A program made the translations under genes and the position numbers. Of a DNA stretch of 64,000 nt, positions 27,104-35,376 are shown one piece after another (the stretch's first letter is position 1; the number at the start of each line of letters is the position of its first letter). Below the pieces are notes generated by a model. It was not told the origin of the DNA, did no database searches, and worked only from the letters and a program-made list of their open reading frames with translations. The stretch comes from Cronobacter dublinensis subsp. dublinensis LMG 23823 (GTDB lineage Bacteria > Pseudomonadota > Gammaproteobacteria > Enterobacterales > Enterobacteriaceae), in contig NZ_CP012266.1 of assembly GCF_001277235.1 (NCBI RefSeq), positions 2,666,001 to 2,730,000 on the forward strand. The letters are read 5' to 3'.

Positions 27104-27918
27104 TTTATCTCGGTCTGCCGCAGTGGTCGCACCCGCGATGGGTGCGGCTTGGCATTACATCGCTTGAAGATTACGCCCGCCATTTTAACTGTGTGGAAGG
27201 CAATACCACGCTCTACGCGCTGCCGAAGGCGGAGATTGTCGGGCGCTGGCATGCGCAGACCCACGATGATTTCCGCTTCTGTTTTAAATTTCCGGCGACC
27301 ATTTCGCATAACGCCGCGCTGCGCCACTGTGAGGATTTGACCGCCGAATTTTTCGCCCGCATGGCGCCGCTCGACGCTCGCATCGGCCAGTACTGGCTGC
27401 AGTTGCCCGCCGCGTTCGGCCCGCGCGATCTGCCTGCGCTCTGGGCGTTCCTTGACGCCCTGCCCCGCGAGTTCACGTACGGCGTGGAGGTCCGCCATCC
27501 CGATTTCTTCGCTAAAGGCGAGGCGGAGCTGGCGCTCAATCGCGGGCTTATCGCGCGTGGCGTTAATCGCGTGATGCTCGACAGCCGCCCGGTGCATGCC
27601 GCCCGGCCGAACAGCCCGGCGGTTATCGACGCCCAGCGCAAAAAGCCCAAAGTGCCGGTTCACGCGCTGGTCACGGCGCAGCATCCGATGGTGCGGTTTA
27701 TCGGCAGCGACGATATGGCGCAAAACGCCGATTTCTTTACGGTGTGGCTCGCCAAACTCGCGCTGTGGCAGCAGACCACAACACCCTATCTCTTTTTACA
27801 CACGCCGGACATCGAACACGCGCCGGAGCTGGTGCATACGCTCTGGCCCCGGCTTCGCGACGCGCTGCCGACCCTTGGCGACGAGCCCGCCATCCCGCAT
27901 CAGGACACCCTCTTTTAG
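27100..27918 (+). CDS. yecE: YecE, DUF72 family protein
   Basis: A 272-residue TIM-barrel protein of unknown function (DUF72). Characteristic segments are the N-terminal IYLGLPQWSHPRW, FCFKFP in the core and YGVEVRHPDF. Coupled to yecD through an ATGA overlap, suggesting a shared role. Confidence 0.94.
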   Translation: MIYLGLPQWSHPRWVRLGITSLEDYARHFNCVEGNTTLYALPKAEIVGRWHAQTHDDFRFCFKFPATISHNAALRHCEDLTAEFFARMAPLDARIGQYWLQLPAAFGPRDLPALWAFLDALPREFTYGVEVRHPDFFAKGEAELALNRGLIARGVNRVMLDSRPVHAARPNSPAVIDAQRKKPKVPVHALVTAQHPMVRFIGSDDMAQNADFFTVWLAKLALWQQTTTPYLFLHTPDIEHAPELVHTLWPRLRDALPTLGDEPAIPHQDTLF

Positions 27919-27985
27919 AGCAGCGACAACAGGCACGCGCCACGCTATCATAAAGGCGCCATTAACAGCGTTAAACGGAGTTTCT

Positions 27986-28381
27986 ATGGTAAGCGCGCTT
28001 TATGCGGTTCTGGGTGCGTTGTTGTTGATGAAGTTCTCTTTCGATGTGGTTCGCCTGCGCATGCAGTATCGCGTCGCGTATGGCGATGGCGGTTTCAGCG
28101 AGCTGCAAAGCGCTATCCGCATTCACGGCAACGCGGTGGAGTATCTGCCCATCGGCCTGTTGCTGCTGCTGTTTATGGAGATGAACGGCGCGCAAAACTG
28201 GATGCTCCACGTCTGCGGTTTGCTGCTGCTGGCCGGGCGACTGATGCATTATTACGGCTTCCATCACCGGCTGATGCGCTGGCGGCGCAGCGGCATGAGC
28301 GCCACCTATACCGCGCTGCTGCTGATGGTGCTGGTCAACATCTGGTATATGCCCTGGGAGTTGGTTTTCTCCTTCCATTAG
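27986..28381 (+). CDS. yecN: YecN, MAPEG-family membrane protein
   Basis: A 131-residue protein with four hydrophobic helices of the MAPEG fold, whose eukaryotic members act on eicosanoids and glutathione. Bacterial function is unknown. The ATG at 27986 follows ACGGAG; the frame extends upstream to 27596 but that part overlaps yecE and is not conserved. The sequence after the start (MVSALYAVLGALLLMKFSF) begins the first helix. Confidence 0.93.
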   Translation: MVSALYAVLGALLLMKFSFDVVRLRMQYRVAYGDGGFSELQSAIRIHGNAVEYLPIGLLLLLFMEMNGAQNWMLHVCGLLLLAGRLMHYYGFHHRLMRWRRSGMSATYTALLLMVLVNIWYMPWELVFSFH

Positions 28382-28421
28382 CGCAAAATACGCCCCTTTC
28401 GTTTTCCCCAGGATTTACGCT

Positions 28422-29165
28422 ATGTCTAATCGCGACACGCTGTTCTCCGCGCCTATCGCCCGTCTGGGCGACTGGACTTTCGATGAGCGGGTGGCTGAAG
28501 TCTTCCCCGATATGATCCAGCGTTCCGTGCCGGGCTATTCCAATATCATCGCTATGATTGGCATGCTGGCGGAGCGCTTTGTTCAGCCCGCAAGCCAGGT
28601 TTACGATCTCGGCTGTTCGCTTGGCGCGGCCACGCTCTCGGTGCGCCGCAACGTGCGTCACGACGGCTGTAAAATTATCGCGGTGGACAATTCGCCCGCC
28701 ATGGTGGAGCGCTGCCGTCGCCATATCGACGCCTTTAAAGCGCAAACGCCGGTCGAGGTGATTGAAGACGATATCCGCAATATCACCATCGAGAACGCCT
28801 CTATGGTGGTGCTCAACTTCACGCTCCAGTTCCTGAACCCGAACGACCGCCAGCTGCTGCTCAATAAAATCTATGAGGGGCTTAACCCCGGCGGCGCGCT
28901 GGTGCTCTCTGAAAAATTCAGCTTTGAAGACAGCGAGGTCGGCGAGCTGCTGTTCAACATGCATCATGATTTCAAGCGCGCCAACGGCTACAGCGAGCTG
29001 GAAATCAGCCAGAAGCGCAGCATGCTGGAAAACGTGATGCTGACCGATTCCGTGGAAACCCATAAAGCGCGTCTGCGTCAGGCCGGTTTTGAGCACAGCG
29101 AACTCTGGTTCCAGTGCTTTAACTTTGGCTCGCTGGTGGCGCTGAAAGCCGGGAGCGCGGCATGA
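28422..29165 (+). CDS. cmoA: Carboxy-S-adenosyl-L-methionine synthase CmoA
   Basis: A 247-residue methyltransferase-fold enzyme that makes carboxy-SAM from SAM and prephenate. The SAM-binding motif is VYDLGCSLGAATLSV, with acidic motif IIAVDNSPAMVERC. Carboxy-SAM is used by CmoB, whose gene starts on the ATGA of the cmoA stop, so the enzymes are made together. Confidence 0.97.
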   Translation: MSNRDTLFSAPIARLGDWTFDERVAEVFPDMIQRSVPGYSNIIAMIGMLAERFVQPASQVYDLGCSLGAATLSVRRNVRHDGCKIIAVDNSPAMVERCRRHIDAFKAQTPVEVIEDDIRNITIENASMVVLNFTLQFLNPNDRQLLLNKIYEGLNPGGALVLSEKFSFEDSEVGELLFNMHHDFKRANGYSELEISQKRSMLENVMLTDSVETHKARLRQAGFEHSELWFQCFNFGSLVALKAGSAA

Positions 29166-30133
29166 TCGATTTCGGTAAGTTTTATCAGCAGATAGCCTGT
29201 GGCCCGCTCGCTCACTGGCTCGAAACGCTGCCCGCCCAGGTCGCCGCCTGGCAGCGCGACGCCCTGCACGGCCAGTTTAAGCAGTGGAAAAATTCGCTCG
29301 ATAATCTCCCGGCGCTGGTGCCGGATCGGCTCGATCTGCTGCACAGCGTCAGCGCGCAGAGCGATACGCCGCTCAGCGACGGCCAGCGTAAGCGCATTGA
29401 GCAGCTGCTGCGCACGCTGATGCCGTGGCGCAAAGGGCCGTTCTCGCTCTATGGCATCGATATCGACACCGAATGGCGCTCCGATCTCAAGTGGGACCGC
29501 GTGCTGCCGCATATTACGCCGCTTACCGGCCGCACTATTCTCGATGTGGGCTGCGGCAGCGGCTATCACCTCTGGCGCATGGTCGGCGCGGGCGCGCAGC
29601 TCGCGGTCGGCATCGACCCGACGCAGCTGTTCCTGTGCCAGTTTGAGGCGGTGCGCAAGCTGCTGGGCGGCGATAACCGCGCGCACGTGCTACCGCTCGG
29701 CATTGAACAGATGCCCGCGCTGAACGCGTTCGACACGGTGTTTTCCATGGGCGTGCTCTATCACCGCCGTTCGCCGCTGGAGCATCTCTGGCAGCTCAAA
29801 GATCAGCTGGTGAACGAGGGCGAGCTGGTGCTGGAAACGCTGGTGGTGGAAGGCGACGAGAATACCGTGCTGGTGCCCGGCGAGCGCTACGCGCAGATGC
29901 GTAACGTCTACTTTATTCCGTCTGCGCCAGCGCTAAAAAACTGGCTGGAGAAGTGCGGTTTTGTGGATGTGCGCATTGCGGATTACTCGGTCACCACCGT
30001 GGAAGAGCAGCGCCGCACCGCCTGGATGCAGACGGAGTCGCTGGCCGATTTCCTCGACCCTCAGGATGCCACGAAAACCTGCGAAGGCTACCCCGCCCCG
30101 CTGCGCGCCGTCCTGGTCGCACGCAAACCGTGA
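29162..30133 (+). CDS. cmoB: tRNA U34 carboxymethyltransferase CmoB
   Basis: A 323-residue enzyme that transfers the carboxymethyl group from carboxy-SAM to 5-hydroxyuridine at tRNA position 34, giving cmo5U and broad wobble reading. SAM-fold motif: ILDVGCGSGYHLWRM. Full length compared with E. coli CmoB. Downstream the E. coli order changes: torZ and torY are missing and a cargo block begins. Confidence 0.97.
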   Translation: MIDFGKFYQQIACGPLAHWLETLPAQVAAWQRDALHGQFKQWKNSLDNLPALVPDRLDLLHSVSAQSDTPLSDGQRKRIEQLLRTLMPWRKGPFSLYGIDIDTEWRSDLKWDRVLPHITPLTGRTILDVGCGSGYHLWRMVGAGAQLAVGIDPTQLFLCQFEAVRKLLGGDNRAHVLPLGIEQMPALNAFDTVFSMGVLYHRRSPLEHLWQLKDQLVNEGELVLETLVVEGDENTVLVPGERYAQMRNVYFIPSAPALKNWLEKCGFVDVRIADYSVTTVEEQRRTAWMQTESLADFLDPQDATKTCEGYPAPLRAVLVARKP

Positions 30134-30170
30134 TAACGTCTCCCGCCTACCACGAGCGGGAGCATAGCGG

Positions 30171-30617
30171 TTATTTCGGAATACGCAGCACCTGGCCCGG
30201 ATAGATTTTTTCCGGGCTGGTCAGCATCGGCTTATTGGCCTCGAAGATTTTCGGGTACTGATTCGCATCGCCATACACGTCTTTTGAAATCGCGCTCAGC
30301 GTGTCGCCTTTTTTCACCGTGTAATACTGGCTCTCCGGCGCGGGGCTTGCCACCGCCACGTTATCGGCGACATGGCCGATGCCCGCGATGTTCCCCACCG
30401 CCACCAGGATTTTCTCTTTAGCTTCCTGGCTTAACCCCTCGCCGGTGACGGTTGCTTTGCCGTCATCGACCTGCACCTGGACTTTATCGGCGTCCGGGAT
30501 GCCGGTTTTCTTGAGGTGTTCCTGCACTTTGGCGTTCTGCGCGGCGGCATCGTCATGCCCGGAGACGCTGTCCCAGATTTTCTCGCCCGCTTCTTTGACA
30601 AAATTAAGTAAGCCCAT
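30171..30617 (-). CDS. kbp: Kbp (YgaU-like), potassium-binding BON/LysM protein
   Basis: A 148-residue cytoplasmic protein very similar to E. coli Kbp: N-terminal GLLNFVKEAGEKIWD, BON domain (about 25-90, DKVQVQVDDGKATVTG) and C-terminal LysM (YTVKKGDTLSAISKDVYGD). E. coli Kbp binds K+ and changes shape. Of the two adjacent ATG codons, 30617 has the better distance to AGGAGG. In E. coli ygaU is elsewhere on the chromosome, so this copy is relocated or a second paralogue; the window cannot tell which. Confidence 0.88.
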   Translation of the reverse strand: MGLLNFVKEAGEKIWDSVSGHDDAAAQNAKVQEHLKKTGIPDADKVQVQVDDGKATVTGEGLSQEAKEKILVAVGNIAGIGHVADNVAVASPAPESQYYTVKKGDTLSAISKDVYGDANQYPKIFEANKPMLTSPEKIYPGQVLRIPK

Positions 30618-30742
30618 CATTCCTCCTCAAAAAAAATTCACCTGAGAAGTCTGGCAAAGAAACGGCGAAATAAACCAGGCGGCAGCGTGCCGGTTGCGTT
30701 AAAAGCGAACAGCCTGACGAAAAAACCGCGGCCACACGCGCC

Positions 30743-30768
30743 TAAAAAAAAGCCCGGCAATGCCGGGC
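30743..30768 (-). terminator. Terminator of the hscC/J-like operon
   Basis: GCCCGGCA (30752-30759) pairs with TGCCGGGC (30761-30768); on the minus strand eight T follow. It begins 20 bases after the J-like gene stop. Confidence 0.88.
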
Positions 30769-30787
30769 AATTGTCTGCTGTTGGCCG

Positions 30788-32635
30788 CTATTTTGATGCG
30801 CAGCGTGCGTACCACTCATGGTTTACCCGCTCGCTGCACGCCTGCGGATCGTTGAGATTACGGCACAGCGGCGGCACCGCAGGCGGCGTGTCGCAGGTGG
30901 CCTGCGAAGCGTCGGCGTCTGGATGTGTCGCCTCGCCCTGGTAAACCGTCGACGGCGTTTTTGGCGTATCCGGCGTCGTCTGCGCCGCTCCCGGCAGCAG
31001 CGCGCGCACGCCGGTGATAATGGCGAAGAACAGCAGCGCCAGCAGCACTTTTTTCTTCATGCCCGCGCGTTTCGGGGCCGGTTTTTTGCGATAGCGTTGC
31101 AGCGCGCCCGGGTAGCGCCAGAGATCGGTCCAGGCGAGCAGTAGCGTCACTACCACAAAGATCCCCAGCGCGAGCCTGCCGCAGACCAGCGCGATAACGA
31201 GGCTCACGACGCAGAACGGAATGACATGCGCCAGCAGCCGCCAGCGTTTGCGCCGTGGCGAGTAGATAAACCGCGGCAGCAGTCGCTCGCTCAGCGCCGT
31301 GTCGGTGCCTGACAGTGACCGGGTGAGGCCTGACCACAGCGCCAGCGGCACCGCGCCCACTACCATCGCCACCACCGGCGCCACCAGCACGCGAAGCACC
31401 ACGCCGAGCGGGGTTATCGAGCCGTCGTAAATCGCCGGCAACATCCAGCCGAACGTAGCCATCATCAGTCCGATAAACCAGAGGCCGCGCAACATTGGCA
31501 CGTTGGTGTTGGTGAGCCTGGCAGACGTCTGCTCCCAGGCGTGGATATCCGCGCCCGCAAAGCGCGGGATGAGTGCCGGATGACCAATCTCCAGCCGGTC
31601 GGTCAGCTGCGCGCAGGCGCTCCAGTCGTCGTCGGTATAGTCGAGCCCCGCCAGCATCCGCGCATCCTCATCCTGCGCGCCCAGCACCATGCGTGCCGCC
31701 CGGTGCGCCGACGTGTCGTCCGGCGCGTCGCGCAGCGCCGAAAGCGTCGCAAACAGGCGTTCATCGTCGTCGCGCGCGACGGCCCGCGCCCACAGCTCCG
31801 GTAAGTCGGGCCGCTCGCCGCGCGCCTCATCCCAGTGAAACAGCGCGCAGAGCGTGGCAAACCGCTCCGTGGACCAGTCGGGTATTTCATCGAGCAGCGC
31901 CAGCGCCAGGCGCTGCAACTGAAGCTGGCCGTCGTAGCTTTGCAGCCAGGCGGTATGCGCCAGCGCGCGCAGCTGCGCGAGGTAACGGTCGTCCTGGCCT
32001 TCCGCCAGCGCCGCCCCCATCTCGTCGGCGAAAGGCGCCAGCAGCACGCCGCGCAGGCGGGTTTGCTGCGCGGTATCAAACGCCAGCGTCTGCCCGGCCG
32101 TCAGCCACTGAAACAGCGCCTGTGCGCGTGCCGCAAGCCCGGACTCACTGGAAGAGAAATGCGACAGACAGCGCGCCAGCACTCCTTTTTCAAACGCGAC
32201 GCCCTCGCCCATCGCCCGCGCCTGGAGCCAGCGCGCGTTGAGATTTTCTTCCGTCAGCCCGTCGAGCCACTGGTTAACGCGCGGCGACGCGCTCCCCGTC
32301 AAAGACGGCGCGGGATCGATACCCGGCGGGCGCGTGGATTCAGGCTCGCTGACGCTCTGTTCGTCATCATCAAAACGCGGCGCAACGTCCGCCGGGCTTG
32401 CCGCCTGCCCCACATCCTGAGGCGCGAACGGCGCATCCGTCACCGCTTGCGTTGGTTCGTCGTCGCCCCACCGCGCGCGGGCATATTCCAGCGCCTCTTC
32501 ATAGGCATCGCGCAGCGTCTGAAACCCTTGCGGGTCTTCATCCGGGCGGCAGGTTTTGAGTCGTTTCGCGTAGGCGCGTTTAACGGCGCGCTCATCCGCG
32601 CCGGGCTCCAGGCCGAGGATCTCGAGAAAGCGCAT
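30788..32635 (-). CDS. J-domain-like membrane protein, putative HscC co-chaperone (DjlB/DjlC type)
   Basis: A 615-residue protein. Residues 1-50 resemble a J domain (FLEILGLEPGADERAVKRAY, then RDAYEEALEYARARW), but the loop that normally carries HPD reads CRPDEDP, so His is replaced by Arg. A long acidic, Ala-rich helical middle follows (about 60-380). The last third has four to five hydrophobic segments (such as VVAMVVGAVPLALW and LLALLFFAIITGVRALL) and ends with a short tail holding four Cys. The start ATG overlaps the hscC stop as TGATG, so translation is coupled; ATG 32647 is an alternative. Context strongly suggests partnership with HscC at the inner membrane. In E. coli DjlB and DjlC are shorter and stimulate HscC. 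Confidence 0.75.
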   Translation of the reverse strand: MRFLEILGLEPGADERAVKRAYAKRLKTCRPDEDPQGFQTLRDAYEEALEYARARWGDDEPTQAVTDAPFAPQDVGQAASPADVAPRFDDDEQSVSEPESTRPPGIDPAPSLTGSASPRVNQWLDGLTEENLNARWLQARAMGEGVAFEKGVLARCLSHFSSSESGLAARAQALFQWLTAGQTLAFDTAQQTRLRGVLLAPFADEMGAALAEGQDDRYLAQLRALAHTAWLQSYDGQLQLQRLALALLDEIPDWSTERFATLCALFHWDEARGERPDLPELWARAVARDDDERLFATLSALRDAPDDTSAHRAARMVLGAQDEDARMLAGLDYTDDDWSACAQLTDRLEIGHPALIPRFAGADIHAWEQTSARLTNTNVPMLRGLWFIGLMMATFGWMLPAIYDGSITPLGVVLRVLVAPVVAMVVGAVPLALWSGLTRSLSGTDTALSERLLPRFIYSPRRKRWRLLAHVIPFCVVSLVIALVCGRLALGIFVVVTLLLAWTDLWRYPGALQRYRKKPAPKRAGMKKKVLLALLFFAIITGVRALLPGAAQTTPDTPKTPSTVYQGEATHPDADASQATCDTPPAVPPLCRNLNDPQACSERVNHEWYARCASK

Positions 32636-34335
32636 CAGAAAAGCCACATCCCGGCTTCGATAGCGTCCGCCTTCAGGGTTATCTCCTGACGGGCGCTGTC
32701 AATGCGCGCGTCGTCCTGGCTCTCCAGCGCCTGCTGAAAACACGCGCCGAGATAGCTGATTTCTTCACGCATCTCGCCGGTGTTTTCCTGATACAACCGG
32801 TCAAGGCGCGCCAGCAGATGGGTGTTAGGCTGACGCTCGCGCGGGTGAATTTTCAGCGCCTGCAATGCCGTCAGCCGCTGGGCTATATCCTCGGGCGTCA
32901 GTACGCCGGGGTTGTTTTCGATAATCAGCTGATGACGCTGGCCGGTCAGCGGCACGGTGACTTCCGCCTCCAGAATGCCGTTAACGTCATAGGTAAAACG
33001 CACGTCCAGCGAGACCTCGCCCGCCGGTTTTGGCGGCACCGGCACGCGCATATGGCCAAGCTCAATATTGTCTTTCACGAGGCGGCTCTCGCCCTGATAA
33101 ATCGTGAACGCCACCATGGTCTGATTATCGTAAAGCGTGCTGACGGTTTTCACGCGGCTCACCGGCACCACCACGTTGCGCTCGATGATAGGCAGATAGT
33201 GGCCCTCGTCATGATGACGGCCAAACGCTTTAACGGTTTCGATGCCAAGCGTATACGGGCAGACGTCGGTCAGCACCACTTCTTCGAGCGCCGCGTCGCG
33301 TTTTTTCAGCGCCGCCTGAACGGCCGCGCCAAGGGCTATCGCTTCGTCCGGATTAATGGATACCGACGGAAAACGGCCAAACAGGCTGGCGGCGAGACGG
33401 CGCACCAGCGGCATGCGGGTCGCGCCGCCCACCAGCAGAATGTCATCGAGATCGGCCACCCGGATGCGGGCGTCGCGCAGCGCGCGCTCAATCGGCTGAC
33501 GCAGACGGGTCAGCAGCGGCGCGAAAATCTCGTTCAGCTCGCCCTGATGAAGGGTCTCGCTCCAGGTCTTATCTTCGGCACGCAGCGTAAACGTCGCGGT
33601 ATGCTGTTCGCCGAGCGCCTGACGCACGCGCTCTGCCTCGCGGCGCAGCGCGTGGGTATGCGCGCGCGGATCCGGCAGGCCGCCTGCCGCCATCTGGCGC
33701 GACACGAAAAAGTCGATCAGCGCCTGGTCGAAATCTTCGCCGCCGAGAAAGTTGTCGCCTGCGCTGGCGCGCACTTCCATCACGCCTTCAAATAGCTCAA
33801 GCACCGAGACGTCAAAGGTGCCGCCGCCGAGGTCGAACACCAGAAACGTCCCCTCCTCGCCCTGACGGTGCAGGCCATAGGCCAGCGCCGCGGCGGTCGG
33901 CTCGTTAATCAGTTTTTCAACCTTTAGCCCCGCCAGCTCCCCCGCCACCTTCGTGGCTTTGCGCTGGGCGTCGCTGAAATAGGCCGGTACGCTGATGACC
34001 GCCTCGGTCACCGGCTCGCCGCAGGCGCGTTCGATATCGTCTTTGAGGCTTTTCAGTACCAGCGCCGACAGCTCCTCGGCGCGAAACAGCTTATCGCCGA
34101 GCCGGACAGTCCAGGCGGTGCCCATATGGCGTTTGAAAAGCGCAGTGGTGAGATGCGGGTGCGTGTGCAGGCGCTCCCGCGCGGCTTTGCCGACCAGCAC
34201 GCGGCCTTCGTCGTCAAGGCCGACCACACTTGGCGTGAGCAACTCCCCCAGCGCATTGGTGATAAGCCGCGGGTTGCCGTCCTGCCAGACGGCGGCGAGG
34301 CTGTTGGTGGTACCAAGATCGATGCCGACGATCAT
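32635..34335 (-). CDS. hscC: HscC, Hsp70-family chaperone
   Basis: A 566-residue DnaK paralogue. The N-terminal ATPase domain shows phosphate loop 1 (IVGIDLGTTNSLAAVW), INEPTAAALAYG, phosphate 2 (FLVFDLGGGTFDVSVLE) and the adenosine motif (LLVGGATRMPLV). The substrate-binding part is short and lacks the long DnaK lid, as in E. coli HscC (556). E. coli HscC is a fast ATPase working with DjlB/DjlC. Here it is directly coupled to a J-like gene and sits between cmoB and cutC instead of its E. coli locus. The 125 bases upstream contain its promoter; I see no clear sigma-32 box. Confidence 0.92.
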   Translation of the reverse strand: MIVGIDLGTTNSLAAVWQDGNPRLITNALGELLTPSVVGLDDEGRVLVGKAARERLHTHPHLTTALFKRHMGTAWTVRLGDKLFRAEELSALVLKSLKDDIERACGEPVTEAVISVPAYFSDAQRKATKVAGELAGLKVEKLINEPTAAALAYGLHRQGEEGTFLVFDLGGGTFDVSVLELFEGVMEVRASAGDNFLGGEDFDQALIDFFVSRQMAAGGLPDPRAHTHALRREAERVRQALGEQHTATFTLRAEDKTWSETLHQGELNEIFAPLLTRLRQPIERALRDARIRVADLDDILLVGGATRMPLVRRLAASLFGRFPSVSINPDEAIALGAAVQAALKKRDAALEEVVLTDVCPYTLGIETVKAFGRHHDEGHYLPIIERNVVVPVSRVKTVSTLYDNQTMVAFTIYQGESRLVKDNIELGHMRVPVPPKPAGEVSLDVRFTYDVNGILEAEVTVPLTGQRHQLIIENNPGVLTPEDIAQRLTALQALKIHPRERQPNTHLLARLDRLYQENTGEMREEISYLGACFQQALESQDDARIDSARQEITLKADAIEAGMWLF

Positions 34336-34462
34336 CCTGTTCTCCCTTGTTCAGGCAATGCGGTTGTCTTTAACAGAAACTGACGCTGCGTGGCATCTTC
34401 CTTGAGCCCGCCCCGAAAGACAAGACGAGGACCAGATTTGGTAGTGGGCTGCCGTCGGGCAT

Positions 34463-34490
34463 AAAAAAAGCCCCGGCAAAAGACCGGGGC
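34463..34490 (-). terminator. cutC terminator
   Basis: GCCCCGG (34470-34476) pairs with CCGGGGC (34484-34490), followed on the minus strand by seven T. Located 60 bases after the cutC stop. Confidence 0.85.
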
Positions 34491-34550
34491 CTGGTACGAG
34501 CAAGCATCATATTGGGCGACATGATGTGCGGTAAAAACTGAGGGCAAAAA

Positions 34551-35291
34551 TCATTGCGCTGACAACATCGCCGCCTTCATGGCGGCTACCGCGTTGCCAT
34601 CCACCTGGTAACGGGCATATTCGTCGGCGCTGGCGCCCGATGACATCGAGACGCCGGTGTTGCGATAGCGCATGGGAGACGCGCTCTGGATGCCCGCTGA
34701 GCTGTGAAGCTCGTCTATCCCCTGCGCCAGAAACAGGTCGAGGTTACTTAGCCGCACCCCTGCACCAGCCATAATGATTGGAGCACGCGACTGTCGTTTT
34801 AGTTCCGTAATTAATGAAATTCCTTTTTCCGCCGTCGCCTGCTGCCCGGAAGTGAGAATGCGCGCCACGCCGAGATCGGTTAATTCTTCCAGCGCTTTCA
34901 AGGGGCTGGCGCACATATCGAAGGCGCGATGAAAGGTGACGGCCATGCCGTCGGCGGCGCGCATTATTTTGCGCATCCGCGCGATATCCACTTCGCCGTC
35001 CTCATTTAAGACGCCGGTCACCAGCCCCGCGAAGCCGAGCTCGCGGATAAACGCGATGTCGTCGAGCATCGCCGCGAACTCATCGGCGCGATAGCAAAAA
35101 TCGCCGCCGCGCGGACGCACGATCGGATGAACGGGGAGGGTTATCTGCGCCCGCGCGCCCTTCAGCACGCCCGCCGACGGCGTTAAACCGCCTTCATTCA
35201 CCGCCGAGCAGAGCTCAATGCGGTCTGCGCCCGCCTCCTGCGCGGTCACTGCGCACGCCAGGCTGTAACAACAAATTTCCAGTAACGGCAT
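34551..35291 (-). CDS. cutC: CutC family protein
   Basis: A 246-residue TIM-barrel protein once assigned to copper homeostasis in E. coli; later work tied that phenotype to a neighbouring regulatory RNA, so the biochemical role is uncertain. Family segments: LLEICCYSLACAV, AGADRIELC, PIVRPRGGDFCY and VTFHRAFDM. Position before yecM agrees with E. coli, although three genes intervene here. Confidence 0.93.
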   Translation of the reverse strand: MPLLEICCYSLACAVTAQEAGADRIELCSAVNEGGLTPSAGVLKGARAQITLPVHPIVRPRGGDFCYRADEFAAMLDDIAFIRELGFAGLVTGVLNEDGEVDIARMRKIMRAADGMAVTFHRAFDMCASPLKALEELTDLGVARILTSGQQATAEKGISLITELKRQSRAPIIMAGAGVRLSNLDLFLAQGIDELHSSAGIQSASPMRYRNTGVSMSSGASADEYARYQVDGNAVAAMKAAMLSAQ

Positions 35292-35376
35292 GGTTAACTC
35301 CCTGTTAATTAAAGTAGTGGTCAGCGTCGGCTAAACAACCTAGTCTGGAAACACGCTTGCACCAGGACAACCTATC

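Noticed and set aside
30134..34550. Loss of torZ and torY as gene decay
   Set aside because: No remnants are seen; the region is filled by intact genes, so nothing supports decay in place.
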